Below, piece by piece: positions 24,822 through 25,465 of a stretch of DNA of 25,465 nucleotides. Under the pieces are notes generated by a model, which did no database searches, was not told the DNA's origin, and saw nothing but the letters and a program-made list of their open reading frames with translations. The position numbers and the translations under genes were made by a program. How positions within the stretch are numbered: the stretch's first letter is position 1; every line of letters starts with the position of its first letter. This stretch comes from Acetobacteraceae bacterium UBA6159 (lineage in GTDB: Bacteria; Pseudomonadota; Alphaproteobacteria; Acetobacterales; Acetobacteraceae). The stretch lies in the NCBI GenBank assembly GCA_002422345.1, contig DIUL01000112.1, positions 1-25,465 on the forward strand, written 5' to 3'.

Positions 24822-25465
24822 ATGACGAACTCCCGCCTGGTCAAGGGTGCGGCCTTGCTGCTGCCCGCCCTTCTGGCCACTGTACCGGCCTTCGCCGCCG
24901 ATGATCCGCCGAAGATCGACGCGGGCGACACCGCCTGGATGCTGACCAGTACCGCCCTTGTGCTGATGATGACCATCCCCGGTGTCGCGCTGTTCTATGC
25001 CGGCATGGTGCGCAAGAAGAACCTGCTCGCGACGATGATGCAGTCCTTCGTGATCTGCTGCATCGTGACGATCGTCTGGGCGGTCGTAGGCTACAGCCTC
25101 GCGTTCGGCAACGGCAATGCCTACATCGGCGACCTGTCCCGCGTGCTGCTGCGCGGCATCACCGACGGTTTCGCCAAGGGAACGGACGTCGCATTCACCC
25201 TGGGCGCCGGCACGGATGGCGCGATCGCGACGACGATCCCCGAGAGCGTCTTCATGATGTTCCAGATGACGTTCGCGATCATCACCCCGGCGCTGATTGC
25301 CGGCGCGGTGGCCGATCGGATGAAGTTCTCCGCGCTCTGCATCTTCATGGCGCTGTGGTCCCTGTTCGTCTATGCGCCGGTTGCGCATTGGGTATGGGCG
25401 CCGACGGGCTGGATGTTCGGCCTCGGCGTGCTCGACTTCGCGGGCGGCACCGTGGTCCACATCAA
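24822..25465 (+). CDS. amtB: ammonium transporter AmtB (partial, cut by window end)
   Basis: The open frame runs from ATG 24822 to the window edge, 214 codons without a stop. It starts MTNSRLVKGAALLLPALLATVPAFA, a signal peptide, then DTAWMLTSTALVLMM, PGVALFYAGMVRKKN, FMMFQMTFAIITPALIAGAVADR and the conserved DFAGGTVVHI with a pore histidine. It is an ammonium channel of the Amt family. The C-terminal half, including the GlnK-binding tail, is outside the window. The ribosome binding site before this ATG is weak, suggesting some translational coupling with glnK. Confidence 0.95.
   Translation, partial: MTNSRLVKGAALLLPALLATVPAFAADDPPKIDAGDTAWMLTSTALVLMMTIPGVALFYAGMVRKKNLLATMMQSFVICCIVTIVWAVVGYSLAFGNGNAYIGDLSRVLLRGITDGFAKGTDVAFTLGAGTDGAIATTIPESVFMMFQMTFAIITPALIAGAVADRMKFSALCIFMALWSLFVYAPVAHWVWAPTGWMFGLGVLDFAGGTVVHI

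Overview
This is a high-GC chromosomal segment from what looks like an alphaproteobacterium, probably a Rhodospirillales/Acetobacteraceae-type heterotroph. That guess rests on GC-rich codon use, a TctABC tricarboxylate transporter with a Bug-type binding protein, a molybdenum hydroxylase subunit, CoA-dependent catabolic genes and a glnK-amtB pair behind a sigma-54 promoter. No rRNA, tRNA, CRISPR array, insertion sequence or phage gene was seen. The taxonomic placement is inference only.

Layout. 58-2274 (minus): a citrate-synthase-fold enzyme followed by an SGNH/GDSL hydrolase, with a small basic protein (2396-2617, plus) reading away from them. 2750-2853: a GC-rich inverted repeat in front of a DUF429 protein (2909-3868) and a zinc-dependent medium-chain dehydrogenase (3930-4961), both plus. 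A strong hairpin terminator lies in the convergent gap at 4982-5010. 5028-13970 (minus) is a long co-directional block: molybdopterin-binding hydroxylase subunit, MoaD/ThiS-like protein, a ParD/ParE-type toxin-antitoxin pair, SDR oxidoreductase, thiolase-fold protein, DUF35 partner, large alpha/beta hydrolase and a periplasmic ABC binding protein. 14163-15074 (plus): a membrane-anchored trypsin-like serine protease. 15144-18220: tctBA (minus) divergent from tctC (plus). 18263-22865 (minus): esterase, GrdB-family selenoprotein, amidohydrolase and acyl-CoA dehydrogenase. 22929-24248 (plus): a methyltransferase joined to alpha/beta-hydrolase-like segments. 24368-25465 (plus): sigma-54 promoter, glnK and the first part of amtB, cut by the window edge.

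The most notable item is at 20568-21770 on the minus strand. Two apparently separate reading frames are in the same frame and split only by one TGA codon (21309-21311). Read through, they give a 400-residue glycine/sarcosine/betaine reductase selenoprotein B-like protein with a Sec-Pro-Leu-Cys (UxxC) redox motif at 154-157. Immediately after the TGA there is a stem-loop that fits a bacterial SECIS element. An ordinary gene caller would report two fragments or a pseudogene.

Most other genes suggest uptake and CoA-dependent breakdown of organic acids or amides: two uptake systems (TctABC and an orphan ABC binding protein), several hydrolases, an acyl-CoA dehydrogenase, SDR and MDR dehydrogenases, and a thiolase-DUF35 pair. 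The thiolase-fold protein appears to have Gly where the nucleophilic Cys should be, so it may act as an aldolase or lipid-transfer-type enzyme rather than a true thiolase.
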